64,000 bases of DNA from Cytophagaceae bacterium (lineage in GTDB: Bacteria; Bacteroidota; Bacteroidia; Flavobacteriales; Flavobacteriaceae), in the NCBI GenBank assembly GCA_002710685.1, contig PALD01000071.1, positions 62,001 through 126,000 on the forward strand, given 5' to 3'. The translations under genes and the position numbers were made by a program. Positions 53,218 through 61,135 of this stretch are shown piece after piece. A model generated the notes under the pieces. It searched no databases, was not told where the DNA came from, and saw nothing but the letters and a program-made list of their open reading frames with translations. How positions within the stretch are numbered: the stretch's first letter is position 1; every line of letters starts with the position of its first letter.

Positions 53218-53585
53218 AACAACTTTTCCTGATTTTCATGGGGGGAGGATTGGGCAGTTGCCTCAGGTTTTTAATAGGTAGATGGCTCAATAGTCCACAG
53301 ACGGGGATACCTTTTGGCACCCTTGCAGCAAATATTCTGGGCAGTCTTATTATAGGTCTTGTCCTGGGATGGGCGCTTAAAAATCAGACCATGACCTCTT
53401 CAATGGTGTCGCTCATCGCCATAGGTTTTTGTGGTGGTTTCACGACTTTTTCAACCTTTGCCTATGAAAATCACCTGCTGTTGAGAAGCGGTGATTTCTT
53501 AAATTTTGCTCTTTATACTCTAGGAAGTTTGATTATAGGTTTTGCCGCCGTTTTTCTGGGTATGTGGATAAGTAAGGTGGTCTAA
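53214..53585 (+). CDS. crcB: Fluoride-specific channel/exporter CrcB
   Basis: 123-residue four-helix membrane protein of the Fluc/CrcB family. Typical motifs are GGGLGSCLRFLIGRWLN, GTLAANILGSLIIG with the pore-lining Asn, and GFCGGFTTFSTFAYEN. It works as a dual-topology dimer in fluoride export. No fluoride riboswitch can lie directly upstream, since the gene overlaps the preceding coding region. Its 3' end overlaps the convergent DUF1684 gene by 4 bases. Confidence 0.94.
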   Translation: MKQLFLIFMGGGLGSCLRFLIGRWLNSPQTGIPFGTLAANILGSLIIGLVLGWALKNQTMTSSMVSLIAIGFCGGFTTFSTFAYENHLLLRSGDFLNFALYTLGSLIIGFAAVFLGMWISKVV

Positions 53586-54190
53586 TGCTCCTTGAACTCT
53601 TTTACACCCGCTTCAATGGCTACTTCCAGATGATTTTCGGCAGGTGGTTTTGGGCATGAAAAATTAGGGCTGTAAGCGCAATAGGGGTTATAGGCCTTGT
53701 TGAAGTCTATCACGATTTCATCTCCCTTTTCAGGAATAAAAAGGTCTATAAATCTTCCCCCTCCATAGCTGCCGTTACCATTGGTCAAATCAGTAAATGG
53801 TAGAAACAGGTAATTTTCATAGCCTTCTTCTTCAATGGGGGCAACAGACTCATATAAAAACAGTTTATACGGTTTGCCATCAATCTTAAAATGTGCCTCT
53901 GCATAATTGGTTTGATATGAGATCCTATCTGTTGTTGTGGCAAACCCTATGGGTGTCTTGTCATAGATCAAGACAAGTTTTGCGGTAACACGGTATTTTT
54001 CATCAACGGGATAGAATGCCAGGCCTTTAAAATCTTCCTTATCCTCTGGGAGCAGGATGGGTTTTTCATCCCGTGATATTTCTTCATTTAAATCCTTTTG
54101 AAAATCCTTGATCTCGTCTATATATTTTTGGCTCTGGCCAAATGAAATACAGCAAAACAGGAGCATGAAAAATTTTAAGATTATTTTCAT
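53582..54190 (-). CDS. Secreted DUF1684 protein
   Basis: 202-residue protein with signal peptide MKIILKFFMLLFCCISFGQS and a DUF1684 domain: FKGLAFYPVDEKYRVTAKL, FLPFTDLTNGNGSYGGGRFIDL and DFNKAYNPYCAYSPNFSCPKPPAENHL. The end motif YNPYC-x4-FSCPxPP is diagnostic. Function is unknown. It is divergent from the MFS gene and its promoter lies in the attenuator region, which is therefore shared. Confidence 0.88.
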   Translation of the reverse strand: MKIILKFFMLLFCCISFGQSQKYIDEIKDFQKDLNEEISRDEKPILLPEDKEDFKGLAFYPVDEKYRVTAKLVLIYDKTPIGFATTTDRISYQTNYAEAHFKIDGKPYKLFLYESVAPIEEEGYENYLFLPFTDLTNGNGSYGGGRFIDLFIPEKGDEIVIDFNKAYNPYCAYSPNFSCPKPPAENHLEVAIEAGVKEFKEH

Positions 54191-54221
54191 TTATGAAAAG
54201 GTGTTTATAAGAGTTTTGTTA

Positions 54222-54229
54222 TAGCTTTG
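54222..54229 (+). promoter_or_regulatory. Possible -7 box of the MFS leader transcript
   Basis: TAGCTTTG fits TAnnTTTG and would start RNA near 54236, just before the leader ORF. No clear TTG lies 17-23 bases upstream. Confidence 0.35.
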
Positions 54230-54248
54230 ACAAAGTAAACAAAAGAAA

Positions 54249-54320
54249 ATGAAAATGTTCACCAAATATCAAGTCTCAAACTGTGTCATAACGGTAGGCC
54301 GGACTATTGGTATATGGTGA
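54249..54320 (+). CDS. Leader peptide ORF, 23 aa
   Basis: ATG at 54249 opens a 23-codon frame beginning MKMFTKYQVSNCVITVG and ending IGIW with TGA at 54318-54320. It is too short to judge by composition alone. Its last codons cover the left arm of the antiterminator-like hairpin, and the purine stretch AAAAGAAA precedes it. Taken as a leader peptide from this layout, not from homology. Confidence 0.5.
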   Translation: MKMFTKYQVSNCVITVGRTIGIW

Positions 54321-54358
54321 TGTTGAATTTAAATATCCATATAATATCAAGTCCGGCC
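54297..54358 (+). promoter_or_regulatory. Antiterminator-like long hairpin
   Basis: GGCCGGACT (54297-54305) pairs with AGTCCGGCC (54350-54358); inside, TATATGG (54311-54317) pairs with CCATATA (54337-54343). Its right arm is the left arm of the terminator, so the two folds exclude each other. Confidence 0.65.
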
Positions 54359-54380
54359 CTAAAAAGCCGGACTTTTTCTT
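54349..54380 (+). terminator. Intrinsic terminator in the leader of the MFS gene
   Basis: AAGTCCGGC (54349-54357) pairs with GCCGGACTT (54366-54374), followed by T-rich sequence. It faces the MFS gene, 38 bases before its ATG, and no plus-strand gene lies close upstream except the leader ORF. Confidence 0.85.
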
Positions 54381-54417
54381 TTTAAAGCTTTTGTAAATAA
54401 ATTAACCTGTCAAAAAA

Positions 54418-55650
54418 ATGAAAAGGCTCTTCAATGCATACATAGGGACCTTTAGTGGTCTGTCAAAAGAAGTATGGTGGCTTGCACTTATAACCCTCGT
54501 TAACCGTGCCGGTGCCATGGTTATTCCCTTTTTGTCATTGTATTTAAGGGAAGACCTTGGTTTTTCAATGGGCAATGTGGGCTGGGTGATGACCTGTTTT
54601 GGCCTGGGTTCATTCTTTGGGTCCTGGCTGGGCGGTAAGTTGACGGATATCATGGGCTATTACAGGGTAATCCTGTACAGCTTGCTGGCCAGCGCAGTAT
54701 GTTTTATGCTCATCCAGTTTGTGACTTCTTTTGTGGGTATATGCATAAGTTTTTTTGTGCTCATTACAATCATGGATGCTTCAAGACCGGCATTTTTTGT
54801 GGCTCTGAGTGCATACAGTAAACCGGAGAACAAGACCCGTTCACTTACCCTGATACGCCTTGCCATCAACCTGGGTTTTACGGCGGGACCGGCCCTGGGC
54901 GGTATTATAATTGCCTCCATAGGGTATTTTGGGCTTTTCTGGGCAGATGCGATTACCTGTGCCGCGGCAGGTGTGTTGATGATACAGGTGCTCAATCCTA
55001 AAAAAGTAAAGGAAACAGATAAAGAAGTCGTGCCGGATAACCCTGTTTCTCCCATGACGGATAAAATCTTCCTGGTCTTTCTATTGTCCCTGGTATTGTT
55101 TGGGGTTATTTTTTTACAGTATATCTCGACCATCCCGTTGTATTACAGGGAGGTGCACCTACTCAATGAACGGCAGATAGGTCTTTTACTAGCGCTCAAT
55201 GGGTTTATGATATTTATTTTTGAGATGCCCTTGATCAATTTTCTTGAAAAAAAGAACATATCTCATGTAAGCCATGTCATGCTGGGGCTCAGCCTGGTGG
55301 GGGCAAGTTTCCTGTTATATCTAGTGACCCCTTTTGCAGGTGTCCTGGCCCTGGGGATGATCATTGCAACCCTGGGGGAGATGATAGCTTTTCCATTTGG
55401 TAATGCATTTGCATTACGGAGGTCAAAGATAGGTAGGCAAGGGGCGTACATGGGGCTGTACAGCATGTCGTTTTCCATGGCACATATTTTTGGCCATAAT
55501 GGGGGTATGCAATTGATAGGTGCCATAGGGTATGAATATACATGGCTTGGTATGATTGCACTTACCCTGGTTGCATTTCTGCTACTGGTGTATGTAAAGC
55601 TCAGGCTTAAAAAAGAACAGAAAAATCAGGAAATTGCAATTGCGGCATAG
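54418..55650 (+). CDS. MFS transporter, drug-efflux-like, behind an attenuator
   Basis: 410-residue inner-membrane transporter with 12 hydrophobic segments. Motif A-like sequence GSFFGSWLGGKLTDIMGYYR follows helix 2, an arginine in VNRAGAM lies in helix 1, and the second half has EMPLINFLEKK and FPFGNAFALRRSKIGRQGAYMGLY. This fits the multidrug-resistance-type MFS group (MdtH/YfcJ-like); the substrate is unknown. The leader with short ORF, antiterminator-like hairpin and terminator suggests expression induced by ribosome stalling. Confidence 0.88.
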   Translation: MKRLFNAYIGTFSGLSKEVWWLALITLVNRAGAMVIPFLSLYLREDLGFSMGNVGWVMTCFGLGSFFGSWLGGKLTDIMGYYRVILYSLLASAVCFMLIQFVTSFVGICISFFVLITIMDASRPAFFVALSAYSKPENKTRSLTLIRLAINLGFTAGPALGGIIIASIGYFGLFWADAITCAAAGVLMIQVLNPKKVKETDKEVVPDNPVSPMTDKIFLVFLLSLVLFGVIFLQYISTIPLYYREVHLLNERQIGLLLALNGFMIFIFEMPLINFLEKKNISHVSHVMLGLSLVGASFLLYLVTPFAGVLALGMIIATLGEMIAFPFGNAFALRRSKIGRQGAYMGLYSMSFSMAHIFGHNGGMQLIGAIGYEYTWLGMIALTLVAFLLLVYVKLRLKKEQKNQEIAIAA

Positions 55651-55652
55651 AT

Positions 55653-57059
55653 TTATTGATATTTTGATTTGCCCAGGTACTTTTCTACAATCTGGTTATA
55701 GACGGGGCTTATCTTGATGACTTCGGTTTCTGGGATGTTGTAGATGGCCTCATAATCTGTATAACCGGTCTTGAGCAGTTCTTCTAGATAAAAATAAGCG
55801 GTATTGTCATCATTGTCTTCTGCGGCAAGGGTTATGAGGTCTAGGTAGGGTTTACTGTTCTTGGGGTCAATAAAAGTAAGGAGTATGTTAGCGATTATCT
55901 TATGGTTCATGGTCGCTTTGGGATTGTTTTCAAACCCCAGAAGCATATCATCTGTCAAGGTCTCAAGGTGTCCCAGCATTCTTTTTGCCACGATGCTTTC
56001 ACGGGGCTTTGTGGTGTTCTTTGCCGCCTGCTCAAGCTCGCTTAATTTTTCGTCCCAGTATCCCAGGTTTTCAAAATTTGCCAGGCTTAGGTCCTCGGTA
56101 AGGTAATATTCCAGGTCTTCTAATAAATATTGTTCATCTATCTGGGCTTGTTCCAGGCCCCTTTTTACATCCCTGTAACCGTCAAGTTTGCGCAGGTCCC
56201 TGTGTTCTTGTCTCAAGCTGTCCAGGTCATGCAGTCCCCGGTATTTAGATTTCAGTTCCTTCAGGTAATCATCTGCCATGAGGTATTTCTTGCTCGTGAC
56301 CAGGTTTCTGACAGCAATATAATCTGAATTGAAGGATGCATTGATTTCCTGGGGTGTCAAATCCTGTTTGAGTTCATTTTTTCTTAAAAAGTACATGTGG
56401 CTTATTGCTGATGAGAGAATGTTTGATGGGGGCCAGCCGCCTTCTCCGGGATATTCAAACAGTTTGTTTTCACTTTTGGCTGTAGCCAAATGATAAAAAG
56501 AGTTTGCCATGTTATAATAATGACTTGATTCTTCGGCCACCAGGCCAGTGACAAAGCCCCTGTTTGTAAGGGTGAGATAATCATATTTAAAAAAAATATC
56601 GTTAATGGGCAGCACACCTGCCAGCCCCGCAATTATATAGCTTATCCCACTGGCAACCTGGGCACCCTCATCAAGACCTGAAAGATAGTTTTGATCACTA
56701 TCTGTTTGAATAGATCTTATCACGTTGTTCATCATGTCTATTGACCTTGCAATGGCCACATCGATTGAATCGTTTATTGAAAATTCATTTGCCACGATGA
56801 CAAAGTCAAGGTTCTCTGTTGCAGAGATAAAAAGCCTTGCCGTACGTGTGCCCATGCCCTCAGGGTCTAGGGCAAAAAGGACTGGGTATTCTTTCTTTGG
56901 GTTATAATCAGGGGGGAGGTAAATGCTGTAGGTAAGGCTATCGTTACCATTGATCTTGACATGGCTGGTTACATTACCCTTAGTAAGCACGATAGAGTCT
57001 TGTGCAGAAAGCACCATGCAGCTAAAGAGCATGAAGGTGGTCAAAATATTATTGAGCAT
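55653..57059 (-). CDS. Secreted alpha/beta-hydrolase-like protein with altered nucleophile site
   Basis: About 468 residues with signal peptide MLNNILTTFMLFSCMVLSAQ. Residues about 20-240 look like an esterase-D/PHB-depolymerase-like fold: SLTYSIYLPPDYNPKKEYPVLFALDPEG, and FVIVANEF. In place of the G-x-S-x-G nucleophile elbow it reads SGLDEGAQVAS, with Asp for Ser, so it may be catalytically dead. The remaining residues are helical, TPR-like. ATG 57059 was chosen to begin the signal peptide. Divergent neighbours on both sides are unrelated. Confidence 0.72.
   Translation of the reverse strand: MLNNILTTFMLFSCMVLSAQDSIVLTKGNVTSHVKINGNDSLTYSIYLPPDYNPKKEYPVLFALDPEGMGTRTARLFISATENLDFVIVANEFSINDSIDVAIARSIDMMNNVIRSIQTDSDQNYLSGLDEGAQVASGISYIIAGLAGVLPINDIFFKYDYLTLTNRGFVTGLVAEESSHYYNMANSFYHLATAKSENKLFEYPGEGGWPPSNILSSAISHMYFLRKNELKQDLTPQEINASFNSDYIAVRNLVTSKKYLMADDYLKELKSKYRGLHDLDSLRQEHRDLRKLDGYRDVKRGLEQAQIDEQYLLEDLEYYLTEDLSLANFENLGYWDEKLSELEQAAKNTTKPRESIVAKRMLGHLETLTDDMLLGFENNPKATMNHKIIANILLTFIDPKNSKPYLDLITLAAEDNDDNTAYFYLEELLKTGYTDYEAIYNIPETEVIKISPVYNQIVEKYLGKSKYQ
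56475..56490. repeat. Dispersed palindrome, TTTGGCT type
   Basis: TTTGGCT-GT-AGCCAAA inside the hydrolase-like gene, encoding LATAK on the minus strand. Confidence 0.8.
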
Positions 57060-57120
57060 ATTTTTTTTGTTCTTAAAGCACACAAGAATCGTGCTAATTG
57101 CAAAACCTCACTAATTTAAA

Positions 57121-57145
57121 ACAAAAAAACCGCTCATTGAGCGGT
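57121..57145 (-). terminator. Intrinsic terminator of the 72-aa membrane protein gene
   Basis: ACCGCTC (57129-57135) pairs with GAGCGGT (57139-57145); on the minus strand it is followed by TTTTTTTG. Confidence 0.88.
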
Positions 57146-57181
57146 AATATAAATTTTTCAGGTGACTTAAAAAGTAATGGT

Positions 57182-57400
57182 TTAAGCCTCTACACGCTGT
57201 GTGGCGTTTTCTCTTGATTTAATGATTTTACTACCTTCTCCTTTAAATAGAAGCCTAGCAAAAAGGGAAACAACAAACATATCAGCTGAAATCAAAAATA
57301 GTACTCTTGCTGCTTCGGTTCCCCAAAGGTCAAATCCAGAGAAACCATATATTCCTAGTAGAACTGCCAAAATCAAAAAATGTATTGTAAATCGTTTCAT
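57182..57400 (-). CDS. Small membrane protein, DUF1328-like, 72 aa
   Basis: Two hydrophobic helices: FTIHFLILAVLLGIYGFSGF and AARVLFLISADMFVVSLFARLLF, then a basic tail. The GFSGF...A-x-VLFLI-x6-VSL pattern resembles the DUF1328 family of small membrane proteins. ATG 57400 starts MKRFTIHFL; a longer frame to 57448 adds 16 residues. Monocistronic, with a clear terminator. Confidence 0.68.
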   Translation of the reverse strand: MKRFTIHFLILAVLLGIYGFSGFDLWGTEAARVLFLISADMFVVSLFARLLFKGEGSKIIKSRENATQRVEA

Positions 57401-57574
57401 GATATCTCTTTCTTTAGTGGTTAATAATCCTTCAAATTGTTGATACAAATCTACTATGCGTTCATAGCTTTTTGTCCCAACGTTTTCCTAATTGCAGAAA
57501 GTTTAACCAAAAGGTGATGATTTGTTAAAGCTTATTAACGCATTGAAAAATTGCGGTTTACAACCTCCTTTATG

Positions 57575-58651
57575 CTATCTGAAAAGTTCCCAATCTAGCT
57601 TGAGCGAAAAGATATTGCTGTAGATGGCGGCACTCTGATCGCCAATATCAGTAAGGGCATAATCCACATGGATGCCCTTGTATTTAAACCCCACACCAAT
57701 GTTGGGCTGAAAGCCCACCCGGTCGCTGCCGTCCAGTTGTGTGATGTTCTGAAAGTTGCCCACACCGGCCCGGATGAAGACCAGGTCAGTATAACCAAAT
57801 TCGACCCCCACGGCAGGACTGGCACTTACAGATGATGAACTGATGATATCATTAGTCTGTGTGAAGCGCATCAACATGTCAAACTCTGCCTTGATGCTGT
57901 AATCGTAACGTATGAGCCATGAACGGGCCACGCCCAGTTGGAGTTTTGGCAAGGTGATTTCCAGCGTTTCCGGCAGTTCTTGATTTTGACCCTCAACGGC
58001 GTCACTTATCTTGGCAAATTCTTCTTCATCAATGCTCCAGGTATTTACTGAGGTCGTGATGTCGCGTGCCATGGCGCCCAGCTCCCAACCGTTTGCCTTG
58101 TATTGCAAACCAAAATCCAGCCCAAAACCCCAGCTGTTTGCAAAATCCCCTATAATTCTCCGTATCACTTTTGCATTGGCGCCCAGTTGCAAACCGTCTA
58201 GCGGTAATTCTCGCGCATAAGAAAATGTAAAGGCATAATCTGCGGTCGAGAATAAACTGATGTTGTCGTAATTGATATTGCCCTCTGCATCGATGAGCTG
58301 GGTGGTGTTTAGAATATCATCCACCCCAAAACGGATAAGCGATATGGCCACAACGCTCTTGCTGTCCAGTGGTTTGGCGAAAGCCGCATAATCATACAGC
58401 GCAATATTGGCAAAATAACTTGCGTGCATCAGGGCAAGTTCATTATCCTCAATACCCACAAGTCCCGCGGGGTTCCAGTAACCGGCGTTTACATCGCTCG
58501 TGGAGGCCACAACAGCATTTGCCATACCCATGGCGGCAGCATCCACCCCTATGTTGAGAAACTCATTAGAGTACTTTCTAGCTGTCTGCGCGTTGATGGC
58601 CCAGCCGGAGAGAAGAAGCAATGATATTAGGTAATGTTTTGGCAATGACAA
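57575..58651 (-). CDS. PorV/PorQ-family outer membrane protein
   Basis: 358-residue beta-barrel protein with signal peptide MSLPKHYLISLLLLSGWAINA. The N-terminus EFLNIGVDAAAMGMANAVVASTSDVNAGYWNPAGLVGIEDNELALMHASYF is the hallmark of the PorV/PorQ group, which serves type IX secretion or other outer-membrane tasks in Bacteroidota. The rest alternates hydrophobic and polar residues as in a FadL-like barrel. Whether it is PorV itself cannot be told from sequence alone. Confidence 0.88.
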   Translation of the reverse strand: MSLPKHYLISLLLLSGWAINAQTARKYSNEFLNIGVDAAAMGMANAVVASTSDVNAGYWNPAGLVGIEDNELALMHASYFANIALYDYAAFAKPLDSKSVVAISLIRFGVDDILNTTQLIDAEGNINYDNISLFSTADYAFTFSYARELPLDGLQLGANAKVIRRIIGDFANSWGFGLDFGLQYKANGWELGAMARDITTSVNTWSIDEEEFAKISDAVEGQNQELPETLEITLPKLQLGVARSWLIRYDYSIKAEFDMLMRFTQTNDIISSSSVSASPAVGVEFGYTDLVFIRAGVGNFQNITQLDGSDRVGFQPNIGVGFKYKGIHVDYALTDIGDQSAAIYSNIFSLKLDWELFR

Positions 58652-58767
58652 CTTTTTATGGCAAATATGCTTAAATACATCAACAATGTAAACTTTATTT
58701 ATAACCCAATATTGCGCAGGGACCTTTTTGCTAAAATTACTTTCTTATTTTTACTCAAATTGAAGTT

Positions 58768-59502
58768 ATGAGCATCGCACGTTTTGTGCCTAACGCGTTT
58801 ACCATGGCCAACCTCTTTAGCGGGGTGGTGGGCGTATATTTTGCGGCAAATGGCAAGTTGGAAATCGCAGCCTATGCCGTGATGATAGGTATATTTTTTG
58901 ACTTTTTTGATGGGTTCTTTGCCCGGTTGTTCAAGGTGCAGGGCGAGCTGGGTCTACAACTGGACTCGCTGGCAGATGTGGTTACCAGCGGCGTGGTGCC
59001 GGGCATGGTGATGTTTCAATTGATAAGGCGTGTTGACCACTGGGGCCAGCAATATCATGGCCTTGACCCAGATTTTACCTGGGAGACGCTTGATGTCTTG
59101 CCATTTTTTGGGTTTGCCATTACGTTGGCCTCGGCGTTCAGGCTGGCAAAATTTAATATTGATACCCGTCAAGGCGACTCTTTCATAGGGTTGCCCACAC
59201 CGGCAAACGCGCTGCTGGTCATTAGTTTGCCGCTTATCATGGCGTATCAGGATATCGCTTTCGCGGAAGCGATAATAGAAAATAAATGGGTGCTGCTGGG
59301 CCTGACGGCTTTGAGCTGCTACCTGCTCAATGCCGAAATCCCCCTCTTTGCCCTGAAGTTTAAAAATTGGGCTTTTGCCAAAAACAAGACGCGGTATCTC
59401 TTTCTCATCCTCGCCGTTGCCTTGTTGATATTGTTGAAGTTTGCCGCCATACCGGTAATCATACTTTTGTATGTTTTGCTGTCACTTTTTGCCAAAAAAT
59501 AA
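58768..59502 (+). CDS. pssA: CDP-diacylglycerol-serine O-phosphatidyltransferase
   Basis: Makes phosphatidylserine, the precursor of phosphatidylethanolamine. The 244-residue membrane protein has the CDP-alcohol phosphatidyltransferase motif in FFDFFDGFFARLFKVQGELGLQLDSLADVV (D-G-x2-A-R-x8-G-x3-D-x3-D), preceded by PNAFTMANLFSGVVGVYFA. About eight hydrophobic segments. First gene of a plus-strand run with a CAT-like gene 2 bases later. A near-perfect ATCGCTT...AAGCGAT palindrome lies inside. Confidence 0.94.
   Translation: MSIARFVPNAFTMANLFSGVVGVYFAANGKLEIAAYAVMIGIFFDFFDGFFARLFKVQGELGLQLDSLADVVTSGVVPGMVMFQLIRRVDHWGQQYHGLDPDFTWETLDVLPFFGFAITLASAFRLAKFNIDTRQGDSFIGLPTPANALLVISLPLIMAYQDIAFAEAIIENKWVLLGLTALSCYLLNAEIPLFALKFKNWAFAKNKTRYLFLILAVALLILLKFAAIPVIILLYVLLSLFAKK
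59254..59273. repeat. Dispersed palindrome, CGCTT type
   Basis: ATCGCTT-TCGCGG-AAGCGAT, 7-base arms, inside pssA. Confidence 0.7.
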
Positions 59503-59504
59503 GC

Positions 59505-60134
59505 ATGTCCCACACGATTGTCAATATAAAAAACTGGCCCCGTAGGGAGCATTTTGAATTTTTTTCTCAGTTTGATGAACCATTTTTTGGGGTCAATGTA
59601 AAAGTGGATTTTACGGGCTGTTACCTGCGTGCAAAGCAGCGTGGCGAATCGTTTTTTATACATTACATGCATGCGGTCTTAAAGGCATTGAACCAGGTAG
59701 AAAATCTCAAATATCGCATTCAGGGCGATGCGGTGGTGCTTTATGAGTCCATAGGGGTATCTGCAACTATTGCCAGGGATAGCGGTACTTTTGGGTTTTC
59801 CCACATTCCTTTTTATAAAGATTTTGATGGTTTTTTGGCTGCAGCCAAAGAAGAAATCCTGCGTGTACAGGCCCGAACTGATTTACAACTGGACGTGGCC
59901 GGGGATGATGTGGTTCATTTTTCGGCCTTACCATGGCTCGATTTTACTTCCATATCGCATGCGCGAAATTTTAAGTTTCAAGACAGTTGCCCAAAAATAT
60001 CTGTGGGCAAGCTCACCGAGACAGATGGAAAATATTTTATGCCCGTTTCAATACACGTGCACCACGGCCTTGCTGATGGTATACATGTGGGACAATTTGT
60101 ACAACATCTAGAAAACGAAGTGGGTGGGGTTTAA
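59505..60134 (+). CDS. Chloramphenicol acetyltransferase-like acyltransferase
   Basis: 209-residue member of the CAT family (PF00302). The active-site motif HHGLADGIHVGQF is intact: H187 as general base and D191 (H-x3-D-G). The N-terminus WPRREHFEFFSQFDEPFFGVNVKVD is standard CAT. Chromosomal members of this family in Bacteroidota are common and their real substrate is often unknown, so chloramphenicol resistance is not implied. ATG 59505 begins directly after pssA; a longer frame would overlap pssA. A perfect TTTGGCTGCAGCCAAA palindrome encodes LAAAK. Confidence 0.88.
   Translation: MSHTIVNIKNWPRREHFEFFSQFDEPFFGVNVKVDFTGCYLRAKQRGESFFIHYMHAVLKALNQVENLKYRIQGDAVVLYESIGVSATIARDSGTFGFSHIPFYKDFDGFLAAAKEEILRVQARTDLQLDVAGDDVVHFSALPWLDFTSISHARNFKFQDSCPKISVGKLTETDGKYFMPVSIHVHHGLADGIHVGQFVQHLENEVGGV
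59834..59849. repeat. Dispersed palindrome, TTTGGCT type
   Basis: TTTGGCTGCAGCCAAA, a perfect 16-base palindrome inside the CAT-like gene. Confidence 0.8.
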
Positions 60135-60522
60135 GCGGTATGCAGTATATTATTCTCTATCGCTCTTCATAGGAAGCGTCTTTCTTGCATTATGCTTTGC
60201 ATATGGTGATGCCGGGTTTGATGGAATTCTGGAAAATGCGGGCATTTATTTTCTTTTCTCCTTGATTCTGTCAATATCTGCGTCTGTAATCGTGCTGCCA
60301 CTTTTCTGGTGGGTCGAGGCCTATCTTAATACAAGGGATAATGGCAGGACGATGTACGTGATATTCTACTGGGTCAAGTTGTTGATTCTATTTACGATAT
60401 TGAGCATTTGGTTTGACGGCGGCGGGTATGAGACGCTTATATTTTGTGCTTGCTATGGTCTTCCAGGCTTTTTTATCTATCTCTATTTTCTCAACAAAGA
60501 TTTGAAACAATATGCTAAATAA
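60124..60522 (+). CDS. Membrane protein, 132 aa, unknown
   Basis: Four hydrophobic segments with short loops: YYSLSLFIGSVFLALCFAYG, IYFLFSLILSISASVIVLPLF, VIFYWVKLLILFTILSIW and LIFCACYGLPGFFIYLYFL. I do not recognise the family. It uses a GTG start at 60124 inside the end of the CAT-like gene and overlaps the Nudix gene by 11 bases, so the three are translationally coupled. Confidence 0.68.
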   Translation: MGFKRYAVYYSLSLFIGSVFLALCFAYGDAGFDGILENAGIYFLFSLILSISASVIVLPLFWWVEAYLNTRDNGRTMYVIFYWVKLLILFTILSIWFDGGGYETLIFCACYGLPGFFIYLYFLNKDLKQYAK

Positions 60523-61132
60523 GAAACTTCTAGAATTTTCTAAACAAATAAAAGCCCTGGCCGATGCCGGGATGGTCTTTAAGAACAGCGAGTATGATGC
60601 TGAGCGGTATGAGCAGCTTCAGGAAATTGCACTTGAGATGCAATCCCTGCTTTCAACAAAGGAGGTTGCTGTTTTTAAGGATTTTTATTTACCCGTAGAA
60701 GATTATCCCACGCCCAACGTGGATGTGCGCGCTTTTATCATCAACGGGAAAAAAGAGGTGTTGCTGGTCAGGGAGCAGGTTGACGGCAGGTGGACACTAC
60801 CTGGCGGCTGGGCAGATATAGGGCTTTCGCCAAAGGAAAACGTGATCAAGGAACTGGAGGAAGAAACGGGATACACTGTTGAGGTCAAGCGCCTGCTGGC
60901 GGTCTTTGACAAGAAAATGCACGACCACCCACCGCAACCGCATTATGTGTATAAAATGTGTTTTTTGTGCGAGATTACCGGTCAGGAGTCAAAACCTAAC
61001 TTTGACATCACCGGGATGGATTGGTTTTCGCTTCAAGCGCTTCCAGAACTATCCAAGGACCGTATTTTAAAATCACAGTTGGAACTTCTTTTTGAGCATT
61101 TGGACGCATCCAAACCTGTTTATTTTGATTGA
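60512..61132 (+). CDS. Nudix hydrolase with N-terminal Nudix_N domain
   Basis: 206-residue hydrolase of a nucleoside diphosphate derivative. Residues 1-60 are a helical N-terminal domain (LLEFSKQIKALADAGMVF...) seen in the YjhB/ADP-ribose-pyrophosphatase-like group. The Nudix box lies at about 99-121, GWADIGLSPKENVIKELEEE, with the KELEEETG core intact but Leu in the first Glu position. The substrate is unknown. Last gene of the pssA run. Confidence 0.88.
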   Translation: MLNKKLLEFSKQIKALADAGMVFKNSEYDAERYEQLQEIALEMQSLLSTKEVAVFKDFYLPVEDYPTPNVDVRAFIINGKKEVLLVREQVDGRWTLPGGWADIGLSPKENVIKELEEETGYTVEVKRLLAVFDKKMHDHPPQPHYVYKMCFLCEITGQESKPNFDITGMDWFSLQALPELSKDRILKSQLELLFEHLDASKPVYFD

Positions 61133-61135
61133 TTT

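Noticed and set aside
59505..60134. Chloramphenicol resistance gene
   Set aside because: The CAT fold and active site are present, but chromosomal homologues in Bacteroidota often act on other substrates; no mobile element is near.
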